Shown here piece after piece: positions 31,802 through 41,600 of a stretch of 64,000 nucleotides of DNA. The translations under genes and the position numbers were made by a program. Below the pieces are notes generated by a model. The model did not search any database. It had not been told where the DNA came from and saw nothing but the letters and a program-made list of their open reading frames with translations. Position 1 is the stretch's first letter. Each line of letters begins with the position of its first letter. Source of the stretch: Rhabdophis nuchalis (lineage: Eukaryota > Chordata > Lepidosauria > Squamata > Natricidae); assembly GCA_039707465.1 (NCBI GenBank), contig CM077648.1:71691619-71755618 (forward strand), written 5' to 3'.

Positions 31802-31848
31802 GGCCAGCTGAAGAAGGCTAATAAGCCTGAAATGGATCCATCCTGGTC
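31802..31848 (+). ncRNA. Hammerhead ribozyme e
   Basis: Same sequence as copy c. Cleavage is predicted after 31842. Confidence 0.87.
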
Positions 31849-32079
31849 TCTTTATTTTCAGCCCTTAAAAAATCTAACATATATCTAAAAAATGTCACAC
31901 AGCAGTAATCTAATTTGGTTCTCTGTCTGGATGACTCTGGGTTGAGTCGAAGGGCAGAGAGGGAAGACATTAAGTCTCCTCCCCTTAAAGGGACCCTGAA
32001 CAGGAGCTGTGAGAAGTATTCTTCATATATATATATATGGCCATACTTCCCTACAGGGATTTGAACTGTAGGGAAGTAT

Positions 32080-32126
32080 GGCCAGCTGACGAGGGCTAAG
32101 GAGCCCGAAATGGATCCATCCTGGTC
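32080..32126 (+). ncRNA. Hammerhead ribozyme f
   Basis: Core CTGACGA (the variable position 7 is C here) and GAAA. Helix II GGGCT/AGCCC with AAGG loop is another paired change. Helix III TGG/CCA and helix I are conserved. It belongs to a truncated unit (about 32040-32300) with a short inverted repeat (CCATACTTCCCTACAG) before it in place of the A box. Confidence 0.86.
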
Positions 32127-32306
32127 TCTTAATTAATTATTACTAATCATCCCTTAAAAGAAATTTAACACATATCTAAAAAGACAGCAGCAATTTAATA
32201 GGTCTCTGTCTGGATGGTCTCTAGGTTGAGTCGAAGGACAGAGAAGGATGACAAGTTTGTCTCCTCCCTTAATAGGCCTAACAGGAAGCTGTAACAATAT
32301 ATCCAC

Positions 32307-32309
<3 letters not shown>

Positions 32310-32395
<86 letters not shown>
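32310..32395. repeat. (AT)n microsatellite
   Basis: A pure AT run lies between a retrozyme unit and the 3' end of PLE-A. Confidence 0.95.
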
Positions 32396-32396
<1 letters not shown>

Positions 32397-32480
32397 TTCG
32401 TAGGTTTTCACGGGTATAGGTATGTAGATTTTGGTTTATTCGGGTCTTTTCCCGTGTAAAATTAAAGGTGTTTTTGCAAC

Positions 32481-32511
32481 GTTTCGATGGGATCACCCCC
32501 ATCATCATCAG
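32481..32511 (-). ncRNA. Hammerhead-like core in PLE-A 3' UTR
   Basis: On the minus strand: CTGATGA, T, helix II GATGGG/CCCATC around a 6-nt loop, then GAAAC. All core bases are present in exactly 31 nt. Helix III would be the palindrome ACGT directly after GAA, possibly only stable in a dimer, and helix I is not clear. Confidence 0.62.
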
Positions 32512-33350
32512 GCTTTGGCTTCTGCCTTTTGCAAATGAACTGCATTTGAAATGGCAGTTTTTCTGTAAGTGGAGGTGGGAGGGGTTGGAATGTTGGCTCT
32601 GCTACTTTTAAACCGATTGGTTGGCTGATTTGCCACATCCTGATTGGTAGCTGGAGTTTGTTGAGAGTGATTGATGATGGTGTCAGTGTTTGTGGCCGGG
32701 ACTTGTTTAGTGGCTGGGACTCGTTTAGTGGCCAGGGTTTGTTTAGTGGCCGGGACTCGTTTAGTGGCCAGAGCTGGTTTCCAGATGTCTGGCAGGCGGG
32801 AGGCATCATCGCGTCTGTTCATATTTTGGGGATGTTTTTCTATTTCAATAGCTTCCATAATCATTCTCCTGTTGGAGTGTTCAGTCCTGGAGAGCAATTT
32901 GGTTTTTTCAAAGTCAATTTGATGACCTGTTGCTTGGAAGTGCTGGAAGAGGGAGGAAGTATTTACTTGTCTTTTAACAGAATTCTTATGCTCTGAGATA
33001 CGTGCACTAATTCTCCTATTAGTTTGTCCAATGTATGTGGACGAGCAGACTTTGCATGGTATTTCATAGACTCCTTGGTTTTCTAGCTGGATTTTGTCTT
33101 TGGGGTTCCTTAAAATGTTGGCAATTTTTTGGTTAGTGTCGAAGGATGTCTTTATATTGTGTTTGTGGAGAATTTTGCTGATTTTATCAGTGGTACCTTT
33201 AATATAGGGGAGGAGAGCGATGCCATTGTCTTGTTCTGTGTTTTGGATCTTGGGAGGTGTCTGCTTTTGGATTAGTTTGGTGATTGTGTTTCTTTGGAAA
33301 CCATTAGAGATTAATATCTTTGTGAGGGTTTGTAATTCATTTTTCAGGTG
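32508..33350 (-). pseudogene. PLE-A GIY-YIG endonuclease domain (partial gene)
   Basis: The frame encodes LLPYIKGTTDKISKIL, then VYEIPCKVC and TYIGQTNRR (the GIY-YIG strand pair), ARISEHKNSV (catalytic Arg and conserved His), TGHQIDF and RTEH. It ends in a repetitive Thr/Pro/Asn-rich tail to the stop at 32508. PLE proteins pair this nuclease with a telomerase-like reverse transcriptase; that part is missing here. Confidence 0.8.
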
Positions 33351-33648
33351 GTAGGGACTCGTTTGTCAGTGAGGGCAGGTTTCCAAATGGCTGGTAGGCG
33401 GGAGGTATCATCTTGTTTATTCATGCTGTGTGGCCGCTTTTCTATCTCAATAGCTTCTCTGATTATTCTGTTGTTATAGTGTTCAATTTTGGCAATAGTT
33501 CTGGTCTTTTTAAAGTCTATATCATGTCCTGTGGCTTTGAAGTGTTGGACCAGGGAAGAAGTTGGTTCCTCCTTTCTGACTGAGTTTTTGTGTTCTTCAA
33601 TGCGTGCCTTTATTCTTCTGTTGGTTTGTCCGATGTATGTGGTGGGTG

Positions 33649-34316
33649 AAATTGAACACTATAACAACAGAATAATCAGAGAAGCTATTGAGATAGAAAA
33701 GCGGCCACACAGCATGAATAAACGAGATGATACCTCCCGCCTACCAGCCATTTGGAAACCTGCCCTCACTGACAAACGAGTCCCTAACACAAAGAATGAT
33801 ACCAGACCCACACTCACGAAAACCACACAGGATGTCACTATCACACATCCACGCAAAAAGCAAACCCAAACCCACACCGATGATGACCACAAATCAGAAG
33901 CCCGACCACAAACCAGAAGCCAGACCAAAGCTGCATTATTAGCCACTTTAAACCCCTCCAATCCATACATGAAGCAAACTGATGCCCACCACAGAGATGT
34001 GGTACGACCACAAACGCGAAGCCAAACAACAGCAATGCAGCTCACCAGGTCAAATTCCTCTGCTACTCAGACTAACACAAGCACAACCAGGCCCCCACCC
34101 AAACAGAACACGCCCCCATCCAATCAGAGCACAGCCAAACTCCCATCCAATCAGAGCACAGCCAAACCCCCTACCAATCAGAACACACCTCCACCCAATC
34201 AGAATGCAGCCAAGCTCTCACCCAATCAGGTCACACCCCCACTGGCAGTTAAAAAGAGGAACCGGCTGAGATCTCACATTGCTCCTGGAAGCACCAAGCC
34301 GGAAGCACCAGCCTGA
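33649..34316 (+). pseudogene. PLE-B C-terminal coding part
   Basis: It encodes EIEHYNNRIIREAIEIEKRP, then DDTSRLPAIWKPAL, then a low-complexity tail of Asn/Gln/Pro/Thr repeats (NQSTAKLPSNQ and variants) ending at TKPEAPA, stop 34314-34316. It corresponds to the region after the GIY-YIG core in PLE-A and PLE-D. The apparent start at 33489 is a chance extension over the fold-back junction. Confidence 0.78.
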
Positions 34317-34344
34317 AGATGATGAATGAGATTTCATCGAAACG
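34314..34344 (+). ncRNA. Hammerhead-like core in PLE-B 3' UTR
   Basis: CTGAAGA, T, helix II GATGAA/TTCATC with TGAGAT loop, GAAAC. It starts at the stop codon of the PLE frame (the TGA is inside CTGAAGA). CTTCC downstream could pair with GGAAG upstream as an outer helix I. Confidence 0.6.
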
Positions 34345-34489
34345 TCGTGAAGATACTTCCAATTCTACGCGGGAGAAAACCCGAACAACCAAAGACCTAC
34401 ATACAAACACCCGCGAAAACCTCAGAAAACATATATATATATATATATGTGTTAGTTTTATGAGCTGATATATAAATTAAATTAGAAGG

Positions 34490-34536
34490 GACCAGGATAG
34501 ATCTATTTCGAGCTTATTAGCTCTCATCAGCTGGCC
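34490..34536 (-). ncRNA. Hammerhead ribozyme g (minus strand)
   Basis: Identical in structure to copy a: CTGATGA, helix II GAGCT/AGCTC, GAAA, helix III TAG/CTA, helix I GGCCAG/CTGGTC. Confidence 0.86.
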
Positions 34537-34837
34537 ATACCCCTTAGTGGGATTCGAACCGGGGCTATGTTGCATGCAAGGCGAAGAACCTCACACTTAA
34601 GCCAAACCAGTTCCCCTATTACATCAGCTTAGACAGGGTATATTAGTATAGGTAATTGTTTCACCACAACCTGTTATTATTAGGCCCCAATTAAAGGGAG
34701 GAGACATACTGTTTCCCTTACTGCCCATCGGCTCATCGCTAGAGACCATCCAAACAGCAAGCCAAGAATTACGTTGTATAATATTTTAGATATGTGTGTT
34801 AGTTTTATGAGCTGATCAATAAATTAAATTAGAAGAG

Positions 34838-34885
34838 ACCAGGATAGATAAGCTCGAAATAGATCTATCCTGGTCTCTTCTAATT
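34838..34885. pseudogene. Broken hammerhead h at a fold-back
   Basis: GACCAGGATAGAT (minus orientation) is joined to AAGCTCGAAATAGATC and then TATCCTGGTC (plus orientation). The 5' half of the plus ribozyme (helix I strand, CTGATGA) is absent. The strand switch falls in the helix III/cleavage region. Confidence 0.7.
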
Positions 34886-34916
34886 TAATTTATTGATCAG
34901 CTCATAAAACTAACAC

Positions 34917-35013
34917 ACTATAACAACAGAATAATCAGAGAAGCTATTGAGATAGAAAAGCGGCCACACAGCATGAATAAACGAGATGATACCTCCCGCC
35001 TACCAGCCATTTG
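34917..35013 (+). mobile_element. PLE fragment fused inside a retrozyme unit
   Basis: About 97 bp encode the PLE segment YNNRIIREAIEIEKRP to SRLPAIW, matching 33659-33755. It is joined on the left to retrozyme edge AACTAACACAC and on the right to retrozyme body TCTCTAGCGATGAGCCGATG. It replaces the short retrozyme segment seen at 30700-30748. Confidence 0.85.
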
Positions 35014-35105
35014 GTCTCTAGCGATGAGCCGATGGGCAGTAAGGGAAACGGTATGTCTCCTCCCTTTAATTGGGGCCTAATAATAACAGATTGTTGTGAA
35101 ACAAT

Positions 35106-35212
<107 letters not shown>

Positions 35213-35246
35213 GATTTTTAAGGGATGATTTAATAATTAATTAAGA

Positions 35247-35292
35247 GACCAGGATAGATCCATTTCGGGCTTTTTAGCCTCTTCAGCTGGCC
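35247..35292 (-). ncRNA. Hammerhead ribozyme i (minus strand, 1-nt shorter helix II)
   Basis: CTGAAGA, helix II GGCT/AGCC with one unpaired C before GAAA, helix III TGG/CTA, helix I intact. A one-base deletion probably weakens it. Confidence 0.75.
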
Positions 35293-35543
35293 ATACTTCT
35301 TCTACTGGGATTTGAACCAGCACTTTCCAGCACATGAGGCAAGCCTCTCTATGCCTTGAGCTAACCAGTTTCCCTGATTACATCATCCTTTTACAGGACT
35401 CTTATTGATTAGAGAATATTTTTTTACAGCTCCTGTAAAAAAGGCATAGAGAGGCTTGCCTCATGTGCTGGAAAGTGTTTTTTAGGTATGTGTTAGATTT
35501 TTATGCTGGAAAGTGCCGGTTCAAATCCCAGTAGATGAAGTAT

Positions 35544-35590
35544 GGCCAGCTGAAGAAGGCTAAAAAGCCTGAAATAGATCTATCCTGGTC
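35544..35590 (+). ncRNA. Hammerhead ribozyme j
   Basis: CTGAAGA, helix II AGGCT/AGCCT with AAAA loop, GAAA, helix III TAG/CTA, helix I intact. Confidence 0.86.
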
Positions 35591-35606
35591 TCTTAATTAT
35601 TAAATC

Positions 35607-35731
<125 letters not shown>

Positions 35732-35761
35732 GTTAGATTTTTTAAGGGCTGAAAATAAAGA

Positions 35762-35808
35762 GACCAGGATGGATCCATTTCAGGCTTATTAGCCTTCTTC
35801 AGCTGGCC
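35762..35808 (-). ncRNA. Hammerhead ribozyme k (minus strand)
   Basis: Same structure as copy c. It belongs to an inverted unit that keeps its B box (complement near 35824-35834) and A box (near 35868-35878). Confidence 0.86.
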
Positions 35809-36502
35809 ATACTCCTTCTACTGGGATTTGAACCAGGGCTTTCCAGCATTTGAGGCAAGCTCTCTATGCCTTGAGCTATCTGGTATCCCTGATATATCAG
35901 CCAATTTACAGGATTCTTAAATGAAGAATAATTATCACAGCTCCTGTGAAGAGGTCCCTTTAAGGGGAGGAGACTCAACGTCATCCCTCTTGCCTCATCC
36001 ATCCTGGTCTCTTTATTTTCAGCCCTTAAAAAATCTAACACATATCTAAAAAAATGTCACACAGCAGTAATCTAATTTGGTTCTCTGTCTGGATGACTCT
36101 GGGTTGAGTCGAAGGGCAGAGAGGGATGATGTTGAGTCTCCTCCCCTTAAAGGGACCTCTTCACAGGAGCTGTGATAATTATTCTTCATATATATATATA
36201 TATATGAGGCAAGCCTTTCTATGCCTTGAGCTATCCAGTATCCCTGATACATCAGCCAATTTACAGGACTCTTATTATTAATGAGAGAATTAAAAAAAAT
36301 CTAACACATATCTAAAAAAAATTTCACAGAGCAGCAAACTAATTGGTTCTCTGACTGGATGATCTCTAGGTTGAGTCAAAGGGCAGAGAGGGATGACGTT
36401 ATAGTTTCCTCCCTTAAAGGGACCTTGAACAGGAGCTGTGAATATATTGTCTCATTAATAATAAGAGTCCTGTAAATTGGCTGATGTATCAGGGATACCG
36501 GA

Positions 36503-36558
36503 TAGCTCAAGGCATAGAAAGGCTTGCCTCATATGCTGGAAAGCACCGGTTCAAATCC
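36503..36558 (+). promoter_or_regulatory. tRNA-like Pol III promoter, unit l
   Basis: A box TAGCTCAAGGC (36503-36513) and B box GGTTCAAATCC (36548-36558) precede hammerhead l by 15 nt. Confidence 0.72.
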
Positions 36559-36573
36559 CAGTAGAAGGAGTAT

Positions 36574-36620
36574 GGCCAGCTGAAGAAGGCTAGCAAGCCT
36601 GAAATGGATCCATCCTGGTC
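36574..36620 (+). ncRNA. Hammerhead ribozyme l
   Basis: CTGAAGA, helix II AGGCT/AGCCT with AGCA loop, GAAA, helix III TGG/CCA, helix I GGCCAG/CTGGTC. Complete. Confidence 0.87.
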
Positions 36621-36835
36621 TCTTTATTTTCAGCCCTTAAAAAAAATCTAACACATATCTAAAAAAAAATTCACACAGCAGCAAACTAATTGGTTCTCTG
36701 TCTGGATGATCTCTAGGTTGAGTCGAAGGGCAGAGAGGGATGACGTTATAGTCTCCTCCCTTAAAGGGACCTTGAACAGGAGCTGTGAATATATTCTCTC
36801 ATTAATATATATACAGCTCTCATTAATATATATAT

Positions 36836-37491
36836 ATATTAATGGGCGTATATTAAAGGGCGTATGGTCGGTGGTGGAGAAAATTCCTCTCCTCCTAGCT
36901 GACCCTTTCCCGTGGCTGGCGGCGATTTATGGCCATCGCGAACCGCGCGGGGGGGGGGGCTCGCGAATGAAAGAGGATATTGAGGTGTGTGAGGAGGTGG
37001 CAAATTCCACACACTGAAATCCCTCTAAGGCACCGCCGCGGGAAGAGGGCGACGTGGGGTCGCCCCAAAGCTGAGACTGATCCTTTTGGCTGGGGAAGCT
37101 GCTGTCACAACGCAATTGCTCTCTAGATGGACTGATCGGAGGTGATCCTCTTAACTTTCTTTTGCCTATTTGCTGTTGGAAGATCGGTCGTGGGGAAGTA
37201 GAGACAGCTGTCGGATTGGAGTGAGTGGCCATTTTTACTTGTTGCTGGGCTAGCTGTCTTTTCGACTGCCATACCGGAGGTGTTTGATCTGTGACAGAAT
37301 TCTCTTAGTTAATCTACTTCCCTCTCCCTACTGCTAGGAGTTTTAATACTCTGGACCTCCCCTATAACTGGATTGTAGTGGAGTAGATTGGATTGTCTGC
37401 TGAATTTCGCTGGATTTGAACTAAGAAACTTAAACATACGGGGGTGATGACTTAGTATTTAAACGTCTCTTCCGGCTGGGCAGTAAAGGCT
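36836..37491 (+). promoter_or_regulatory. L1-C 5' UTR
   Basis: A GC-richer non-coding region with a GCGGGGGGGGGG run near 36948 precedes ORF1. An L1 internal promoter is expected by analogy; no defined site was recognised. Confidence 0.5.
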
Positions 37492-38631
37492 GTGGACTCA
37501 GAATCGAGGAGATTCGAAGAGCTATATCACCATCTAGTGGTCTCTTTGGGTAATACGGTTATGTCTACAACTTCCATCTCCACTAGATCAACAACGAAAA
37601 TCCTTCCCTCCTCTGCAATCCCAAGCCCCAAGGGGATATCTACTAGATCACTGGAAGACATGTCGACCTCTGGTAAACCCCCGTCTATGCAAGCCCTCCA
37701 GGGGATGATGCAGGCTATACAAGACTCGATGACTAAAAACTTTGCAGATTTACGATCGGATGTTAAATCTGAAATGGGAGGGGTCAGGGAGGAAATTAAA
37801 CAGCTGCGTGGAGATATGCGAGAATTTCAGCAGGCTTTGGTAAAGCAGGAGGAAAAGACTCGGGAGGTGGAGTTAAGAATGGAAAGATGTGAGGGATCTT
37901 GGGAACAGAAACAACCAATGGTTAATAAAAGGTTAATGGATGAGATCTCCTTTTTAGAAATGGAAAGATCCTCCTTCTTCCTCAGACTTCAAAACGTGGT
38001 GGAAGAGAGGAATGAGAACCTGGAGGAAATTGTGGGAGACATGGTGGCAGAGTCTCTGGACACAGCCAGGAGTCAGGTGCAGCAGGATATAGATCAGGCT
38101 TTCAGGGTGTTCACTGGGTATGCGAAGCGTAATAATCTCCCTCGAGAAATCCATGTGCGTTTCAACAAGAGAGCGCTATGTGAGGAATTCTTTAAACGTA
38201 CTAGGAACCAAACTTTAACATATAAGGGGCGACAGATCACTATTCTGAGGCAGGTTCCGAGATGTGTCCGGGAACGGAGACGGGAATATCAATTCCTTAC
38301 TTTATTACTAAGAAGAAATGCAATCTTGTATCGATGGATGTTACCTGAGGGTTTATTAATGACATGGAGGGACAAAAAGGTCAGGATTAGGAATCTACAG
38401 GAGGCCAGGGACTTTATACAACAGCAGTTTAATCCAACAGACTTGGAAAGAGAAGGAGAAGCAGAAACGGAGAGTAGGAGTCAGGAGGAATCGAAAGAAG
38501 ATGATATGGGGACAGATAATATAGGGGGAGGAGAGAAAATTGAAGGGATAAGAGAAGGGGAAGGAGGACCAACACCAGTAACACAGAGAGAAACAAGACA
38601 ATCCAAGAAAGCTACAATCAAAGGGCAGTAA
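37492..38631 (+). CDS. L1-C ORF1 protein (RNA-binding)
   Basis: An open 379-residue frame. A Ser/Thr-rich N-terminus (1-75) is followed by a coiled-coil (about 75-150), an RRM-like region starting at SSFFLRLQNV (about 162), and a C-terminal domain with LPREIHVRFNKRALCEEF and LYRWMLPEGLLMTW. An acidic Glu/Gly-rich tail ends in basic residues. The order is that of L1 ORF1p, a trimeric RNA chaperone. It is longer than the HAL ORF1 (282-292 residues) and only distantly similar to it. The frame has no visible lesion. Confidence 0.82.
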   Translation: MDSESRRFEELYHHLVVSLGNTVMSTTSISTRSTTKILPSSAIPSPKGISTRSLEDMSTSGKPPSMQALQGMMQAIQDSMTKNFADLRSDVKSEMGGVREEIKQLRGDMREFQQALVKQEEKTREVELRMERCEGSWEQKQPMVNKRLMDEISFLEMERSSFFLRLQNVVEERNENLEEIVGDMVAESLDTARSQVQQDIDQAFRVFTGYAKRNNLPREIHVRFNKRALCEEFFKRTRNQTLTYKGRQITILRQVPRCVRERRREYQFLTLLLRRNAILYRWMLPEGLLMTWRDKKVRIRNLQEARDFIQQQFNPTDLEREGEAETESRSQEESKEDDMGTDNIGGGEKIEGIREGEGGPTPVTQRETRQSKKATIKGQ

Positions 38632-38652
38632 AGAATAGGAACGACAGGTACA

Positions 38653-41600
38653 ATGGGGGAATGTATATGTTTATTGTCGGTAAATATTAATGGCTTAAAT
38701 GGCCCCTCTAAACGAAATAGAATTCTGAATAAATTGACTAAGCTCAAATATGATATTATTTGTTTACAAGAGACTCATATAAAAAAGGATCATGCGCATC
38801 TACTAAGACATCGGAAATTGGGTAATATGTTTACCGCCTTAGCAGAACAAAAAAAGAGAGGTTTAGTGTTTTATGTGCAACACCATTTGAAAGCCCAACA
38901 AATTTTTGCTGATCAGGAAGGAAGGATCTTAATGATAGAGATAGAGATTGGACAGAGGAAGTGCCCCCAATGTTAATCAAAGGGCCTTTTATGAAGATCT
39001 GTATGGGAGACTGGGGGAAGCGGAATATGATCATATCTGCGTACTGGGGGATTTTAATGCGGTGGTGGATAAAACTCAGGATTATATCCGGGGGGGAAAT
39101 CAAGGAGGTTTGAAAGAAATTTAAAAAAACCCTACCAAGGATATGTCATAAGATAAGGGAGGAATTTGGCCTACAAGATGTTTGGAGATTACATAACCCT
39201 GGGAAAAGGCAATACACCTACTTCTCCCCCAGACACCACTCCTGGACACGTTTAGACATGGTCTGGATGTCTCCAGAACTGAGGGGAATGGTGTCTGGAA
39301 TAGAAATTGGCACTAATGAATGGGCGGACCATAGTCCTATAAGGCTGACATGGAAGATCCCTGGATACAGGCAAACTAGATGGAGAATGTGGGTGGGGGC
39401 TCTGCAAGATGAAGACTTTATGGGGTCTTTTAAAAAAGAGATGAGTTTTTTTATCCAAGAGAATAAAACCGAAGACACATCCATTTATAATACTTGGGAC
39501 ACTGCTAAGGCAGTTATGAGGGGTTTACTGATTAAATACGCCGCTAATTGTCGCAAAATTAAAAGAGCACAACGGAAAGAACTCCTGAATAATCTGAGTA
39601 GAGTTGAGCAGAGAATGCAGGAAGGGAATGAGCAGGAACACCGGGTCGAGGAAAGGATGTTCTGGCAACATCAGATTAGTTTGCTAGATAAAGAAGAGTT
39701 AGCCTCTAAGATTAAATGGTCCAAACAACATTACTTTGAGAATGCCAATAAGCCAGGTAGATGGCTCTCATACCGCTTAAGGAAGGAAGGCGAACAACGT
39801 AGGATAGAGGGGTTGAAGGATTTGGATGGAAACTTCCATATTACTAAGGAAGGGAAAAAGAAAGTGGCACATGAATTTTTTACTAAACTGTATGAGAAAG
39901 GGGGAGAAGAGATACAAGGAATCAGGCAGTTTTTGATTAAATCTGACCTACCACAAGTCCCTGAATCTATGAAGCAACTTCTTAACGCTGACATAACGGA
40001 AGGGGAAGTAGAAGCAGCCATGATGAAACAAGCCAATGGGAAGACCCCGGGTACAGATGGGCTACCGGTTGAACTATATAAGGCGATGTTTGGGGTACTG
40101 GGTAAATATATGACAGAGCTGTATAACAGAGTGATGAGGGATACCCAGACTCCAGCATCGTGGTCTGAAGCGTTTATTTCCATTATTCCCAAGGAAGGGA
40201 CTGACCTGTCACTTATTAGAAATTATAGGCCAATTTCGCTGCTAAACTCTGGTTATAAAATTTTTGCGGCAGTGTTAGCAGCAAGACTTACCTGTTTTCT
40301 TAATACCTTCATACACTCAGATCAGAATGGCTTCCTCCCCAACCGACACCTACGGGATAATTTGAGGATGATTATGAATACCCTGGAATATTTTGAGGCC
40401 TGCCCAGATAAACAGATGGCCGTAGTTTTTGTTGACGCCCAAAAGGCATTTGATCGGGTCTCCTGGGACTTCATGATATCCCAGATGGAATATATGGATT
40501 TTGGCACAAAATTTATTGGGGCAATTCAGGCCATATATCAAAAACAAACAGCAAGGGTATTGATTGAGGGAGATCAAACAGGGAAGATCGAGATACATAG
40601 AGGTACAAGACAGGGTTGCCCCTTATCCCCGCTATTATTTGTCTTGACTTTGGAACCTCTATTGAGAGAAGTAAGACGGAAAAATGAAATAAAGGGACTG
40701 AGGATTAGACGGGAGGAGGTTAAGGTGCAAGCATATGCTGATGATCTGGCCTTCATTTTAGAAGAACCAAGGGAATCAGGACCGCATTTGTTAGAATTAA
40801 TTAGGGAATTTGGGAGCGTTGCAGGTCTACTTCTTAATGAAGATAAGACCAAAATGTTGGTCAAAAACATGACCGCAAGACAGAAGCAACAACTTGAAGA
40901 TCTAGTGGGTCTGAAGATCGTAAATAAAATCAAATATTTAGGAATATGGCTGACAGGGAGATGTAGCTCCATAAAGGAAGACAACTATGTTCACCTTTAC
41001 AAACAGATGGTCCAAGATTTCGGCAGATGGAAGAACCTGCAACTCTCCCTTATGGGGAGAATAGCAGTTATTAAAATGTGTATTCTCCCCAAATGGCTAT
41101 TTTTATTTCAATCGGCCCCTGTAAGATTGGAAAAGAAATTCTTTAATGAAATGAATAGAGCCGTCTCAAAATTTATTTGGCAAGGTAAAAAACCTAGAAT
41201 TAAACTGAAAATGATGCAGGAACCTAGAATTAGAGGGGGATTTGGTCTCCCCAATTGGCAGCTTTATTATCAGGCGGCTTTATTAATTTGGATTAAAGAA
41301 TGGATGACCCTGAGAAGAACACGGCTCCTGACTATTGAAGGCTGGGGCCTACAGTATGGTTGGCACTATTATATTTGGCCCGGTTCAGAGCGACCCAAAC
41401 ACTTCAATGACCACTTGGTGCGTAGGACCTTGAGCTATTCTTGGGAGAAGTTGAGGAGGAAGTTATACTTGAAGGTGCCATGTTGGATCTCTACTCAGGA
41501 AGCCCTTGTTTATCCAACACGATACAGAGGGGAGAAGATCTTGACATATGAAGAGATCTTAGATTCACAGGGGAATTTGAAGACCAGGGAATCATTAGCT

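Larger units (their letters stand above)
31057..32029 (+). repeat. Retrozyme subfamily I tandem array (337-bp units)
   Basis: Three hammerheads lie exactly 337 bp apart (31128, 31465, 31802). The first two units are nearly identical, giving the same 77-codon chance frames at 31241 and 31578, which are not genes. The third ends at an AT run at 32029. Predicted cleavage after 31168, 31505 and 31842 would release two 337-nt monomers. The upstream edge is a fold-back joined to inverted sequence at 31016-31056. Confidence 0.9.
32396..33350 (-). mobile_element. PLE-A: Penelope-like element, 3' part
   Basis: A minus-strand fragment holds the C-terminal GIY-YIG region and the 3' UTR with a hammerhead-like core. 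It is truncated upstream, near the complement of residues LKNELQTLTKILISNGF, before the reverse transcriptase. It abuts PLE-B at 33351 without a gap. Confidence 0.82.
33351..34430. mobile_element. PLE-B: fold-back Penelope-like fragment
   Basis: 33351-33648 is on the minus strand and carries YIGQTNRR and the segment to about KRVP. From 33649 the sequence turns to the plus strand and repeats the last part (33650-33786 is the inverted copy of 33351-33490), then continues to the 3' end at about 34430. This hairpin layout suggests template switching or twin priming at insertion. Confidence 0.82.
34449..34916. repeat. Retrozyme subfamily II units, inverted pair
   Basis: A minus-strand unit has a hammerhead at 34490-34536 and inverted B and A boxes (B complement about 34550-34560). 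It is followed by a second inverted edge that folds back at 34840-34860 into plus orientation, ending at AAACTAACACAC (34916). Confidence 0.8.

Noticed and set aside
31241..31811. Two identical 77-codon frames (MVLCLDDSGLSRRAE)
   Set aside because: They are the same chance frame in two 337-bp retrozyme units that overlaps the tRNA-like head; no start context or homology supports a protein.
31040..32040. CRISPR-like array of regular repeats
   Set aside because: The period is 337 bp with near-identical whole units and no repeat-spacer structure; the context is a eukaryotic transposon block.
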